From Planococcus halocryophilus (GTDB lineage: Bacteria > Bacillota > Bacilli > Bacillales_A > Planococcaceae): a stretch of DNA of 64,000 nt. The stretch spans positions 1,460,001 to 1,524,000 of the forward strand of contig NZ_CP016537.2 in NCBI RefSeq assembly GCF_001687585.2. The letters run 5' to 3'. Shown here in pieces: positions 20,269-30,814 of this stretch. How positions within the stretch are numbered: the stretch's first letter is position 1; the number at the start of each line of letters is the position of its first letter. A program made the position numbers and the translations under genes. The notes under the pieces were generated by a model. The model had not been told where the DNA came from. It saw only the letters and a list, made by a program, of their open reading frames with translations, and did not search any database.

Positions 20269-20340
20269 TATAAAATAGTTAAGAGATTTTCTACTACTCG
20301 TTTATACAGACATAATTTCAAATTATTAGAAAAAAACACG

Positions 20341-20369
20341 GTGAAATCTATTTCTTTAGTTGTTATGAT
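20341..20369 (+). promoter_or_regulatory. Putative promoter of pgpH
   Basis: GTGAAA at 20341-20346, 17-nt spacer, TATGAT at 20364-20369. If real, it places the transcription start after the upstream GTG codon and supports the ATG at 20398. Confidence 0.4.
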
Positions 20370-20397
20370 GGAACTAGGAAATGTGGGGTGGGGTAGG

Positions 20398-22518
20398 ATG
20401 CGTCAAAAAGCACAAGATCTTTTTGAGAAACTGGGTTATCGGAAAATAATGATGGCAGGCATCTTGTTGACAGGCATCATCTTATACGGATTTTTAATGG
20501 ATTCTGTTCAAAGTGATACATACGATATACAATTGTTCCAATTATCATCTGAAACAATACGCTCTGAAAAAACCGTTGAAGATCCAGTTAAAACGGAGTT
20601 AGAAAGACAACGGCTTACTGAAGAAGTATCGCCAAGCTATCAATTTATGAGTGAAATAGTAGACAATCAAACCGCTTTGGTCGCATCGATATTTGGTTAT
20701 ATTATGGACGTTAAAGCTGCTCCAGAACAAGAAGAAGATCGATTGACTCAAGAGGAAATGATTGCGGAACTGAGAGAAGATTTAAGATTGTTAGAAACAA
20801 GTGATAATGGATTGCGTTTAACAGACGATATGCTAAGTTCATTATTGTCACTTTCAGAAGCACGCTTAATTAGTGTCCAAGAAGAATTAAACAACTTATT
20901 GCAATCCTCTTTGAATGAATCTATTCGTGTAGAAGAAGTGGCGCGTTATCGAACCGAGATTGAACAAGATATTCGCCGCAATGAAACGATTCCTAACGAT
21001 ATTATTCAAGCGGCATTGACCATTGGCCGATTTGGTATAATTGCAAACGAGGTAGTCAATGAAGAATTAACAGCGAAACAAGTAGAACAAATTCGAAATA
21101 GTGTTGAACCAACACGTATTTTACAAGGACAAGTTCTTGTTCAAGAAGGTCAAGTGATCGACCGGGAAGTTTACCGTCAGCTAGAATTGGTTGGCATGAC
21201 CGAAGAGCGGCTAAATTACAAACCGTTATTAGGGTTGTTAATATTCGTCATCATTGCAGTAGGACTAATGTTCATCGTTATTTCTCGTTCGAAAAAAGAC
21301 GATAAAAACAAAGTTACCGAGATGCTTGTGGTAATGGTGACAATTTCTATTTCATTAATATTGATGAAGTTACTGTCTGCTATTAGCGGAAATTTTGATT
21401 TAGTAATTTCTTTTTTCTTCCCGACAGCTTTAGCAGGAATGTTAATATGCTTGCTAGTCAATGAGCGAGCGGCTGTATATGTCACTATTTTTGTTAGCGC
21501 AGCAGCAGGTTTAATGTTGCCGAGTGGCTATTCCGCTACTTTACAAGTAGACGTCGCCTTTTATATTCTTTTTGGTGGATTGACAGCGATTTATTTAATC
21601 GATCGAGTAGGCGGACGTGGACGTTTACTGCACATCAGTTTAGCGGTAGCGGGCACTAACGCGTTGTTTGTCGCTTTTTATTTATTGCTTGGCCAAACAC
21701 AGTATAGTTGGTCAGAAGTCGGATTTTATTTTTCAGCTGCGATTGTCTCGGGGTTATTGTCTGGAGCATTGGCAATTGGATTTTTGCCATTTTTCGAATC
21801 GGCATTTGGTATGCTATCAACAATGCGGTTGATCGAATTATCCAATCCGAATCATCCACTACTAAAGAAAATTTTGATGGAAACACCAGGTACTTATCAT
21901 CACAGTTTGATGGTGGCGAATTTGGCGGACGCGTCTTGTGAGGCGATTGGAGCAAATGGGTTACTTGCTAGAGTCGGTTGTTATTATCACGATATTGGCA
22001 AAACGAAATACCCGCAATTTTTTATCGAGAACCAAGTAAATATTGAAAATCCACATGATCGTTTGCCTCCTGAGAAAAGTAGGGATATTATTTTGGCGCA
22101 TGGTATACATGGGGCCCAAATGTTAAAAAAGCATAAAATGCCGAAAGAAATTATTGATGTTGCTGCGCAACATCACGGTACGAGTCTATTGAAATTTTTC
22201 TACTACAAAGCAAAAGAAACAAATCCCGATCTTGATGAAAACACCTATCGTTATCAAGGACCTAAGCCACAAACAAAAGAAATTGCGATTATATCCATAG
22301 CGGATAGTTTAGAAGCTGCAGTTCGATCAATGAAAGAACCAACATCAGAAAAGATAAAAAAATTGGTAGATTCGATTGTAGAAGATAAACTTAAAGATGG
22401 GCAGTTCGAAGAATGCGATATATCTTTAAAAGAACTAAAAAAGGTAAAAGCGGTAATGTGTGATACTTTAAATGGGATATTCCATTCGCGTATTGAATAT
22501 CCGAAAGAAACCAACTGA
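20398..22518 (+). CDS. pgpH: PgpH, membrane HD-domain cyclic-di-AMP phosphodiesterase (YqfF)
   Basis: Hydrolyses c-di-AMP, the second messenger of potassium and osmotic homeostasis. 706 aa. TM1 (residues about 18-38) is followed by an extracellular 7TMR-HDED domain (about 40-275), then seven TM helices (about 280-450) and a cytosolic HD domain: TYHHSLMVANLA near 500, YYHDIGKTKYPQFF near 530, ILAHGIHGA and HHGTSLLKFFY. The ATG at 20398 follows a G-rich SD (GGGTAGG). A 19-residue longer form from a GTG at 20341 would overlap the predicted promoter. ybeY follows after 14 nt. Confidence 0.92.
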   Translation: MRQKAQDLFEKLGYRKIMMAGILLTGIILYGFLMDSVQSDTYDIQLFQLSSETIRSEKTVEDPVKTELERQRLTEEVSPSYQFMSEIVDNQTALVASIFGYIMDVKAAPEQEEDRLTQEEMIAELREDLRLLETSDNGLRLTDDMLSSLLSLSEARLISVQEELNNLLQSSLNESIRVEEVARYRTEIEQDIRRNETIPNDIIQAALTIGRFGIIANEVVNEELTAKQVEQIRNSVEPTRILQGQVLVQEGQVIDREVYRQLELVGMTEERLNYKPLLGLLIFVIIAVGLMFIVISRSKKDDKNKVTEMLVVMVTISISLILMKLLSAISGNFDLVISFFFPTALAGMLICLLVNERAAVYVTIFVSAAAGLMLPSGYSATLQVDVAFYILFGGLTAIYLIDRVGGRGRLLHISLAVAGTNALFVAFYLLLGQTQYSWSEVGFYFSAAIVSGLLSGALAIGFLPFFESAFGMLSTMRLIELSNPNHPLLKKILMETPGTYHHSLMVANLADASCEAIGANGLLARVGCYYHDIGKTKYPQFFIENQVNIENPHDRLPPEKSRDIILAHGIHGAQMLKKHKMPKEIIDVAAQHHGTSLLKFFYYKAKETNPDLDENTYRYQGPKPQTKEIAIISIADSLEAAVRSMKEPTSEKIKKLVDSIVEDKLKDGQFEECDISLKELKKVKAVMCDTLNGIFHSRIEYPKETN

Positions 22519-22532
22519 CAGGAGGAACTGTT

Positions 22533-23015
22533 ATGATAGCTATCGATTTTATGGATGAAACAGAAAGTTTGGACCAAGAAGAATTGGATTTTGTGCAAAA
22601 AATATTGGAGCATGCTGCGAAACAAGAAAAAGTCACGGATTCTGAAGTATCCGTGACTTTTGTGACCAACGAAATGATTCGTGACATTAACCGTGAATAC
22701 CGTGGCAAAGACCAACCGACGGATGTAATTTCGTTTGCCATGGAAGAAATGGGAGAAGGAGAAACAGCGATTATCGGTTCACAGGAACCGCGCATGTTGG
22801 GTGACATCATTATTTCTTTAGACCGGACAAAAGAGCAAGCTGCAGATTTTGGTCACTCATTTGAAAGAGAACTCGGTTTTCTAGCAGTTCACGGTTTTTT
22901 GCACTTGTTAGGCTATGATCACCTGACAGAAGAAGATGAAAAAAAGATGTTTTCTCGCCAAGAGGAGATTTTAGTCTCTCTCGGCATCACGCGTGATAAA
23001 CATGACGGCGCGTAG
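22533..23015 (+). CDS. ybeY: Endoribonuclease YbeY
   Basis: Zinc-dependent rRNA-processing and quality-control endoribonuclease, 160 aa. The signature HGFLHLLGYDH near residues 119-129 supplies the three metal-binding histidines; RGKDQPTDVISF and LGDIIIS are also conserved. AGGAGG precedes the ATG. Codons about 32-43 contain a perfect 13-bp inverted repeat followed by T residues (see findings). dgkA starts inside its 3' end. Confidence 0.95.
   Translation: MIAIDFMDETESLDQEELDFVQKILEHAAKQEKVTDSEVSVTFVTNEMIRDINREYRGKDQPTDVISFAMEEMGEGETAIIGSQEPRMLGDIIISLDRTKEQAADFGHSFERELGFLAVHGFLHLLGYDHLTEEDEKKMFSRQEEILVSLGITRDKHDGA
22628..22661 (+). other. Terminator-like hairpin inside ybeY
   Basis: Perfect arms AAAAGTCACGGAT (22628-22640) and ATCCGTGACTTTT (22649-22661), 8-nt loop. 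It lies wholly within coding sequence about 100 nt after the ybeY start. It could attenuate untranslated transcripts. Confidence 0.5.
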
Positions 23016-23355
23016 GTTTTTCCGTTCTTTTTGGTTTGCAGCTCAAGGAATTGGAACTGCTTTAAAACGTGAACAAAATATCAGGTTCCACCTTATAGCC
23101 GCGATTATTGTAGTCATTGCAGGGTGGTTCACGGTTTTGTCTTACACAGAATGGCTAGTGGTCATTTTATTAATTGCGGGCATGATTGCATTAGAGATGG
23201 TCAATTCAGCCATTGAACGGGTCGTCGACTTGGTGACGGCTGAACTTCATCCGCTCGCTAAACAAGCAAAAGATATGGCGGCAGGTGCTGTTTTGGTATT
23301 TGCAGCGGCGAGTGTTATAATTGGATTAATAATATTTTTACCCAAATGGTTTTAA
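23002..23355 (+). CDS. dgkA: Undecaprenol/diacylglycerol kinase family protein
   Basis: Integral membrane lipid kinase, 117 aa. In Gram-positives this family (B. subtilis DgkA) phosphorylates undecaprenol for recycling of the cell-wall lipid carrier. Visible features are FRSFWFAAQGIGTALKREQNIRFH, the conserved Glu motif ALEMVNSAIERVVDL and three TM segments (about 30-47, 52-70, 95-115). The start is ambiguous: ATG 23002 or GTG 22993, both overlapping the ybeY end with no clear SD, so translation is probably coupled to ybeY. cdd follows 20 nt later. Confidence 0.9.
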   Translation: MTARRFFRSFWFAAQGIGTALKREQNIRFHLIAAIIVVIAGWFTVLSYTEWLVVILLIAGMIALEMVNSAIERVVDLVTAELHPLAKQAKDMAAGAVLVFAAASVIIGLIIFLPKWF

Positions 23356-23369
23356 ATTCGCAGAGGTGA

Positions 23370-24687
<1,318 letters not shown>

Positions 24688-24699
24688 GGAGTCCTTCCC

Positions 24700-25482
24700 A
24701 TGCAAAATCAAGTAGAAGGTATTGTCATTCGCACAATGCCTTATGGCGAAACCAATAAAATCGTCACCTTGTTTACGAAAGAAGCGGGGAAAATTACTTG
24801 TATGGCAAGAGGTGCGAAAAAACCTGCTAGTCGTTTGGCGGCAATTACCCAAGTATTTACTCATGGCAGTTTTTCCATCTATAAAGGAAAAGGCATGGGA
24901 ACTATACAGGCGGGGGATCCACTAGAATCACTGCGGCATATTCGTGAAGACATCATGTCTACTGCTTATGCAAGTTATGTTACTGAGTTAATTGATCGTT
25001 TAACCGAACAAGACGAACCACAACCTGCCATTTTTGATATGTTGTATCAAGCACTTCATGCGATCGACGAAGGGTATGACCCAGAAGCGATTACGTTGTT
25101 TGTCGAATGGAAAATGCTCCAAACAGCAGGTTTAACACCAACACTTCATCAATGCGCAAATTGTGGGTCGACTGAAGGGGAATTTGCCTTTTCGTTTCAA
25201 GAACTAGGATTTCTTTGTCATCGTTGTTTTCATATCGACAGCTATATTATTCGGTTGAGTCCAGCGTTAGTGAAGTTGATTCGTACGTTCTATTTTGTGC
25301 CAATTGAGCGAGTGGGTTCTTTGACGCTGAAAAAAGAATCCAAGAGCTTACTCAAACAAATTGTCCGCACAATTTACGAAGAAAAAGCGGGGATTCGCTT
25401 AAAGTCACGGAAGTTTCTCGAGCAATTAGAACGAACACCCGAATTTTTACCGAAAAAAGAAGAGTTGCCAAAAGACAAATAG
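24700..25482 (+). CDS. recO: DNA repair protein RecO
   Basis: Recombination mediator loading RecA at gaps together with RecR, 260 aa. The N-terminal OB fold (VEGIVIRTMPYGETNKIVTL) is followed by a helical domain and a zinc finger with CANC near residue 152 and CHRC near 173. The last eight codons and stop lie in the stem and loop of its own terminator, so the C-terminal sequence KKEELPKDK is shaped by the hairpin. Confidence 0.94.
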   Translation: MQNQVEGIVIRTMPYGETNKIVTLFTKEAGKITCMARGAKKPASRLAAITQVFTHGSFSIYKGKGMGTIQAGDPLESLRHIREDIMSTAYASYVTELIDRLTEQDEPQPAIFDMLYQALHAIDEGYDPEAITLFVEWKMLQTAGLTPTLHQCANCGSTEGEFAFSFQELGFLCHRCFHIDSYIIRLSPALVKLIRTFYFVPIERVGSLTLKKESKSLLKQIVRTIYEEKAGIRLKSRKFLEQLERTPEFLPKKEELPKDK

Positions 25483-25506
25483 TCTTTTGGCAACTCTTCT
25501 TTTAGG
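25455..25506 (+). terminator. Terminator overlapping the recO stop
   Basis: Perfect stem of about 20 bp (25457-25476 with 25482-25501), loop AAATA, then TT. The recO stop TAG is at 25480-25482. Confidence 0.85.
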
Positions 25507-25568
25507 AGTGATACTATCATGAAGTAATGAACAGGATAGCAAATCACACGCCGATTATGAGAGGGAAT

Positions 25569-25608
25569 AAAAAAGTGGTGGAATAGATTTATTCCACCAC
25601 TTTTTTTG
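25569..25608. terminator. Terminator of glyQS (bidirectional)
   Basis: Arms AAAAAGTGGTGGAAT / ATTCCACCACTTTTT. Serves glyQS on the minus strand and backs up the recO terminator. Confidence 0.88.
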
Positions 25609-25625
25609 TAACCCGCTTTTCTAAC

Positions 25626-27002
25626 TTAAAACTGAATATGCTTTTCGATATATGCTTGTACTTCAGCAATCGGCATACGTGTTTGTTCCATTGAATCACG
25701 GTGGCGTACTGTTACTTGACCATCTTCAACTGAATCAAAGTCATATGTGATACAGAAAGGTGTACCGATTTCATCTTGGCGACGGTAACGTTTACCAATC
25801 GATTGAGACTCATCGTAATCCACCATGAAGTGTTTAGCTAATTCAGCGAATACGCCGGTTGCGCCTTCTGCTAATTTTTTTGATAAAGGAAGAATCGCTG
25901 CTTTATAAGGAGCTAAAGCAGGGTGGAACTTCAATACTGTGCGTTTTTCGTCGTTTTCAAGCTCTTCTTGCTGGTAGGCATCTACTAAGAAAGCTAGTGT
26001 TACACGGTCAGCGCCTAGAGAAGGCTCGATACAATAAGGCACAAAGCGCTCATTTGTTACTGGGTCGATGTAGTTAAAATCTTCTCCCGAATGTTCCATA
26101 TGGCGTTTCAAGTCAAAATCAGTACGGTCTGCAATGCCCCAAAGCTCGCCCCAGCCGAATGGGAATTTGTATTCGATATCAACTGTTGCATTTGAGTAAT
26201 GAGATAGTTCGTCTTCATCATGTTCGCGAAGGCGCATATTGTCTTCATTCATATTCAAGTTCAAAAGCCAGTTTTTACTGAAATCGCGCCAGTAAGCGTA
26301 CCATTCTAAATCTTCACCAGGCTTGCAGAAAAATTCAAGTTCCATTTGTTCAAATTCACGCGTCCGGAAAGTAAAGTTACCCGGTGTGATTTCGTTACGG
26401 AAACTTTTACCGATTTGTGCAATACCAAAAGGCATTTTTTTGCGCATTGAACGTTGGACGTTTTTATAGTTAACGAAAATCCCTTGAGCTGTTTCTGGGC
26501 GCAAGAAAACTTCGTTTGTTGAAGCTTCAGTTACACCTTGGAAGGTTTTGAACATCAGGTTAAACTGGCGAATATCCGTGTAATCTAGTGCGCCACAAAC
26601 GGTACATTTTACTTCGTGTTCTTGAATCAATTCTGCCATGCGGTCAAATGACAAACCATCAACGATCAATTCAATGCCTTTAGCATCTAATGCATCTTCG
26701 ATTAATTTGTCTGCGCGGTGGCGAGTTTTACAGCTCTTACAATCGATCATTGGGTCATTAAAGTTACCAACATGTCCTGAAGCTACCCAAGTTTTCGGGT
26801 TCATCAAAATGGCAGCGTCAAGTCCTACGTTATAAGGGGATTCTTGAACGAATTTTTTCCACCATGCTTTTTTAATATTGTTTTTCAGTTCGACGCCAAG
26901 AGGGCCATAATCCCATGTGTTCGCTAAACCGCCGTAAATTTCAGAGCCTGGAAAAACAAAGCCTCTGTGTTTTGCTAATGCTACTACATCTTCCATTGAC
27001 AT
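25626..27002 (-). CDS. glyS: Glycyl-tRNA synthetase (alpha2 type)
   Basis: Class II aminoacyl-tRNA synthetase charging tRNA-Gly, 458 aa, single-chain homodimer type (not the two-gene alpha/beta form). Conserved pieces: [25 protein letters not shown]-like motif region [44 protein letters not shown] and a C-terminal anticodon-binding domain. The ATG at 27002 follows TGGAGGT by 6 nt and homologues begin MS(M)E. Transcription is controlled by the T-box leader just upstream. Confidence 0.95.
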   Translation of the reverse strand: MSMEDVVALAKHRGFVFPGSEIYGGLANTWDYGPLGVELKNNIKKAWWKKFVQESPYNVGLDAAILMNPKTWVASGHVGNFNDPMIDCKSCKTRHRADKLIEDALDAKGIELIVDGLSFDRMAELIQEHEVKCTVCGALDYTDIRQFNLMFKTFQGVTEASTNEVFLRPETAQGIFVNYKNVQRSMRKKMPFGIAQIGKSFRNEITPGNFTFRTREFEQMELEFFCKPGEDLEWYAYWRDFSKNWLLNLNMNEDNMRLREHDEDELSHYSNATVDIEYKFPFGWGELWGIADRTDFDLKRHMEHSGEDFNYIDPVTNERFVPYCIEPSLGADRVTLAFLVDAYQQEELENDEKRTVLKFHPALAPYKAAILPLSKKLAEGATGVFAELAKHFMVDYDESQSIGKRYRRQDEIGTPFCITYDFDSVEDGQVTVRHRDSMEQTRMPIAEVQAYIEKHIQF

Positions 27003-27017
27003 AAAAATTACCTCCAT

Positions 27018-27232
27018 AAAATAAAAAATCGCACTCGCCCTCGGACATAGTTACATGCCCGAGGACGAGTACGTTAAGACCCGCGGTTCCACCTCGATTG
27101 ACTGCAATTTGCAGTCCACTTTAAAAGAAAAATAGCTCGGAATCGCCGTTTCCTGTAGTTGTAGGCTTCCACTATCCCTACTCGCTAAAGTTACAGTACT
27201 CATTTATTCGTCATTGCCTATATTAAGTTCAT
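27018..27232 (-). promoter_or_regulatory. T-box riboswitch of glyS (Gly, specifier GGC)
   Basis: Leader on the minus strand. The T-box motif AGGTGGAACCGCG is the complement of 27082-27094. A GAAAC-GGC-G specifier loop puts the GGC glycine codon at 27147-27145. The terminator has arms CTCGTCCTCGGGCAT / ATGTCCGAGGGCGAG with a T-run at about 27018-27030. Uncharged tRNA-Gly pairing is expected to switch terminator to antiterminator. Confidence 0.93.
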
Positions 27233-27237
27233 TTATA

Positions 27238-27266
27238 ATTGTATCATGACAATGTTTTCTTCGCAA
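27238..27266 (-). promoter_or_regulatory. SigA promoter of the glyS leader
   Basis: On the minus strand: TTGCGA (27266-27261), 17-nt spacer, TACAAT (27243-27238), immediately upstream of the T-box leader. Confidence 0.65.
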
Positions 27267-27328
27267 TATCACGTGCATTAGTATATAATAATTGATATTG
27301 AGTATAACATATATCTATTTTTGAGGCG

Positions 27329-27967
27329 GTGAGTCCAATCGAACTCAATAAACGACAAGAAGAAATATTGCAAATTGTTAAAGGCAATGGTCCAATTACT
27401 GGCGAACAGATTGCGGATCGCTTAAACTTAACAAGATCAACGCTTAGACCGGACTTAGCCATTTTAACGATGGCAGGTTTTTTAGATGCCCGTCCCCGCG
27501 TTGGTTATTTTTATTCGGGTAAAAAACCAGGGCAAGATGTTACTGATACGATGAACAATATGAAAGTTAAAGATTTTCAGTCGATTCCGGTTGTTGTCCG
27601 AGAAGATGTTAGTGTATACGATGCCATCAGTCAAATGTTTTTAGATGATGTCGGGACACTTTTTGTCGTGGATAAAAACTCGCATCTAGCAGGAGTGTTA
27701 TCGAGAAAAGATTTGTTGCGAGCAAGTTTGGGCAGCCAAAATTTATCGAGTATTCCGGTACATATTATTATGACGCGTATGCCGAACATTACATATTGCG
27801 CTAGAAACGAATCGCTTATCCAAGCGGCGCACCGTTTGATCAATCAACAAATCGATGCACTACCAGTAGTAGAAGAACAGCCAGACGGCTTTAAAGTTGT
27901 CGGTAGATTAACAAAAACGAATATTACTCGTGCGTTTTTATCATTATCTGAAAACCACGATTTGTGA
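27329..27967 (+). CDS. ccpN: CcpN, CBS-domain transcriptional repressor of gluconeogenesis
   Basis: In B. subtilis CcpN represses gapB, pckA and the sRNA SR1 on glucose. 212 aa: N-terminal winged helix ([42 protein letters not shown]), then two CBS domains (about 75-205) that bind adenine nucleotides. The GTG at 27329 is retained because homologues begin MSxIELNKRQ; its SD (gaggcg) is close. It is divergent from glyS and immediately followed by yqfL, the conserved partner gene. Confidence 0.92.
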   Translation: MSPIELNKRQEEILQIVKGNGPITGEQIADRLNLTRSTLRPDLAILTMAGFLDARPRVGYFYSGKKPGQDVTDTMNNMKVKDFQSIPVVVREDVSVYDAISQMFLDDVGTLFVVDKNSHLAGVLSRKDLLRASLGSQNLSSIPVHIIMTRMPNITYCARNESLIQAAHRLINQQIDALPVVEEQPDGFKVVGRLTKTNITRAFLSLSENHDL

Positions 27968-27977
27968 GGTGTCAATT

Positions 27978-28784
27978 ATGAAGTCACTGCGATTATTCAT
28001 TGTATCCGATTCAGTTGGTGAGACAGGCGAACTGGTCGCGAAAGCAGCAATTAGCCAATATTTGAACGCAGATCAAAATGCAGTTTTAAAACGGTTTCCT
28101 TATATCGATTCAATTGACCACCTGCAAGAAATCGTCAAATTGGCTGTCGCACAAAAAGCTTTTATCGTCTATACTTTAGTTTCTCAAGAACTACGCGACT
28201 ATATGCAGTCTGAAACCGCTAAATTTCATGTTACAGCAGTGGATTTAATGGGGCCATTGTTAGATGCCCTCGAAAATGAACTGAATGCATCACCATTGCA
28301 AGAAGCAGGATTAGTCCGCAAATTAGATGATGATTATTTTAAAAAAGTAGAAGCCATTGAGTTTGCGGTTAAATACGATGACGGACGAGACCCACGTGGC
28401 ATTTTAATGGCGGATATTGTATTAGTTGGGATTTCTCGAACTTCTAAAACACCACTATCTCAATATTTAGCGCATAAACGCTTGAAAGTGGCTAACGTTC
28501 CACTCGTACCAGAAGTAGATCCACCAGAAGAACTGTATCTTGTAGATCCAAAAAAATGCTTTGGTTTAGTTATTTCACCAGATAAACTCAATTTTATCCG
28601 GAAAGAAAGACTGATCGCTTTAGGATTGAACGATGATGCAAATTACGCGAAAATCGATCGCATCCACGAAGAAATCAAACATTTTCACAAAGTAGTCGAT
28701 CGCATCGGTTGTGAAATCGTTGATGTGACAAATCGAGCTGTTGAAGAAACAGCGAATTTGATACTCGGCAAACTCCAAAAATAA
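27978..28784 (+). CDS. yqfL: Pyruvate, phosphate dikinase regulatory protein (YqfL, DUF299)
   Basis: Bifunctional ADP-dependent kinase/phosphorylase family that switches PPDK or PEP synthetase on and off; in Bacillus it modulates CcpN action. 268 aa. [19 protein letters not shown] at the N-terminus, and the P-loop-like [15 protein letters not shown] near residue 151. The ATG at 27978 follows GTGAGGTG and homologues begin close to this residue; the gene starts 10 nt after the ccpN stop. Which dikinase it controls cannot be told from the window. Confidence 0.92.
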   Translation: MKSLRLFIVSDSVGETGELVAKAAISQYLNADQNAVLKRFPYIDSIDHLQEIVKLAVAQKAFIVYTLVSQELRDYMQSETAKFHVTAVDLMGPLLDALENELNASPLQEAGLVRKLDDDYFKKVEAIEFAVKYDDGRDPRGILMADIVLVGISRTSKTPLSQYLAHKRLKVANVPLVPEVDPPEELYLVDPKKCFGLVISPDKLNFIRKERLIALGLNDDANYAKIDRIHEEIKHFHKVVDRIGCEIVDVTNRAVEETANLILGKLQK

Positions 28785-28790
28785 TTTTGG

Positions 28791-28822
28791 GAAAACCACC
28801 TTCAGAGGCGGTTTTTCTTTCT
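28791..28822 (+). terminator. Terminator of ccpN-yqfL
   Basis: Arms AAAACCACCT / AGGCGGTTTT with a TCAG loop, one mismatch, then TCTTTCTTTTT. Confidence 0.8.
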
Positions 28823-28828
28823 TTTTGG

Positions 28829-28857
28829 TGGATTTTTTCATTAAGAAGTTTTATAAT
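28829..28857 (+). promoter_or_regulatory. Putative promoter of dnaG-sigA
   Basis: TGGATT at 28829-28834, 17-nt spacer, perfect TATAAT at 28852-28857. Weak -35. Confidence 0.4.
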
Positions 28858-28981
28858 GAAGAATTGTGGCTAAAGCTTACTAACGGATAAATAGTTTGCT
28901 TTATCTTTTTGTCGAAAAATGAAGGATTTTGTCTTTGTATCACGAATTACTTAAGTTAAGCAAACAAAGATGGTGAAAATA

Positions 28982-30781
28982 ATGTCCAATAGAGTTCCTG
29001 AAGAAGTGATTGAAAAGATTCGGTCCAGCACAGACATAGTCGATATTGTTGGTGAATATGTCCAGTTAACAAAAAGAGGTCGCAATTGGTTCGGCCTTTG
29101 TCCTTTTCATGGAGAAAGCACACCATCTTTTTCAGTTACGGCCGATAAGCAGATTTTTCATTGCTTTGGTTGTGGAGCTGGTGGCAATGTCATCACTTTT
29201 CTGATGGATATTGAGAATTTAACTTTCCAAGACGCCTTGTCAAGGTTAGGGAGTCGCGCTGGCATAGATGTCGATATACAAGCCCCTGCCGATTCCGGTC
29301 CGGTGCAATCAAAAGAAGATCAACAATTAATTTTGATGCACGAGTTTGCTGCGGACATGTATCAACATATTCTATTGAATACGGAAGAAGGCCAAGCGGC
29401 ATTGGACTATTTGGAAAATAGAGGCTTTACTCGAGAAATCATCGAGAAAAACAGAATCGGTTGGTCGCTTCCAGAGTGGAATTACATGGCTTCTTCGTTA
29501 AAACGAAAAGGTTTTTCTGAAGAAGAGTTAGAAACGAGTGGTTTAGCGATTGCGCGTGAGCAATCAAGCGGCTATTTTGACCGATTTCGTGGTAGAATCA
29601 TGTTTCCAATTATGAATGAAACAGGCAAAATAATCGCCTTTTCTGGAAGAGTTCTTGAGCATACAAAACAAGAAGCTAAATATATGAACAGCCCTGAATC
29701 TCCGATTTTCCAAAAAAGTCAAGTGCTTTATAATGTACATCATGCTAGAAGCGCTATACGCAAAAATAGAAAAATCATTTTGTTTGAAGGGTTTATGGAT
29801 GTCATTGCAGCGGGTAAAGCAGGTGTTGATAATGCCTTAGCAACTATGGGCACATCACTCACGGCTCAGCATATTCGACAAATGAAGCGTTTTGCCCAAG
29901 AAGTCGTCATTTGTTTTGATGGAGATGATGCAGGTTGGGAAGCTGCGAAAAGAGCCGCTATTTCTTTAAACGAAGAAAATTTTAAAGTGGAAGTGGCAGT
30001 ATTACCAGGGAAAATGGATCCTGATGATTATGTTCGTGACAACGGCGCTGAGGCTTTCAAAGATCAAATTATCGGTAAACCACATGCATTTATTGCATTC
30101 GCAATGATGCACGCCCGAAGACATAAAAACTTTCAGTACGAAAACGACCTGTTGCAATACATACAGGAAGTGTTGCAACTTTTAGCTGGTAGATCCTCGC
30201 CTTTAGAGCGAGATTTATATATAAAGCAATTATCAGTGGAAACTGGATTGTCTCAAGAAGCTATCCTTCAGCATTATAGGAAACTAGAAAACAAGACAAT
30301 CGAACGGAACCGTCCTGAACCAACGATTATAAAGACAGCTAAAAAAGAACCGAAACGGATTACCTCGTTGCATAGAGCTGAGAGAATGCTATTGTCTCAT
30401 GCACTGGCAGATCCGTCGGTTATGGATAAATTAGTGGTCGAAGACAATGGCATTCCATTTGTCAGTGAAGAATTCCAGGCGCTGTATGTTCAATTGCTCG
30501 GTTTCTATGAGGAATGGGATAAAGCAGATTTTCATATGTTTTTGGAGACATTGCAAGATGCAGAACTCCGCAAACTCGTTATGGAAACCGCATTATCCGA
30601 ACGCGATCCGGAACATGCGGATGAAGAAATTGCCGATTGTTTAAAGCATTTGCAAAAACATCGGATCGAGCAGCAAATCAATTTAAAAATCCAGCAATCA
30701 AAAGAAGCGGAAAAACAGCATGACTTAAAGCGCGCTTTACTTCTTGCACAAGAAGTGATTGCTTTACGAAAATCATTGTAA
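28982..30781 (+). CDS. dnaG: DNA primase
   Basis: Synthesises RNA primers at the replication fork, 599 aa. The zinc-binding domain has C40, H43, C61 and C64 (CPFHGES, CFGCGAGGN). The TOPRIM catalytic core carries LFEGFMDVIAA and CFDGDDAGWEAA. The C-terminal helicase-interaction domain is helical. The ATG at 28982 is chosen to match the MxNRVPEE start of homologues; an ATG at 28970 is in frame but has no separate SD. First gene of the macromolecular-synthesis operon with sigA, here without antE/yqxD. Confidence 0.94.
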   Translation: MSNRVPEEVIEKIRSSTDIVDIVGEYVQLTKRGRNWFGLCPFHGESTPSFSVTADKQIFHCFGCGAGGNVITFLMDIENLTFQDALSRLGSRAGIDVDIQAPADSGPVQSKEDQQLILMHEFAADMYQHILLNTEEGQAALDYLENRGFTREIIEKNRIGWSLPEWNYMASSLKRKGFSEEELETSGLAIAREQSSGYFDRFRGRIMFPIMNETGKIIAFSGRVLEHTKQEAKYMNSPESPIFQKSQVLYNVHHARSAIRKNRKIILFEGFMDVIAAGKAGVDNALATMGTSLTAQHIRQMKRFAQEVVICFDGDDAGWEAAKRAAISLNEENFKVEVAVLPGKMDPDDYVRDNGAEAFKDQIIGKPHAFIAFAMMHARRHKNFQYENDLLQYIQEVLQLLAGRSSPLERDLYIKQLSVETGLSQEAILQHYRKLENKTIERNRPEPTIIKTAKKEPKRITSLHRAERMLLSHALADPSVMDKLVVEDNGIPFVSEEFQALYVQLLGFYEEWDKADFHMFLETLQDAELRKLVMETALSERDPEHADEEIADCLKHLQKHRIEQQINLKIQQSKEAEKQHDLKRALLLAQEVIALRKSL

Positions 30782-30814
30782 GTTAATTCCGGTTTTTTTA
30801 AAGGAGGAAGTCAC

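Noticed and set aside
22254..22810. Two overlapping minus-strand frames across pgpH and ybeY
   Set aside because: They overlap each other and two real genes and contain no domain or start signal.
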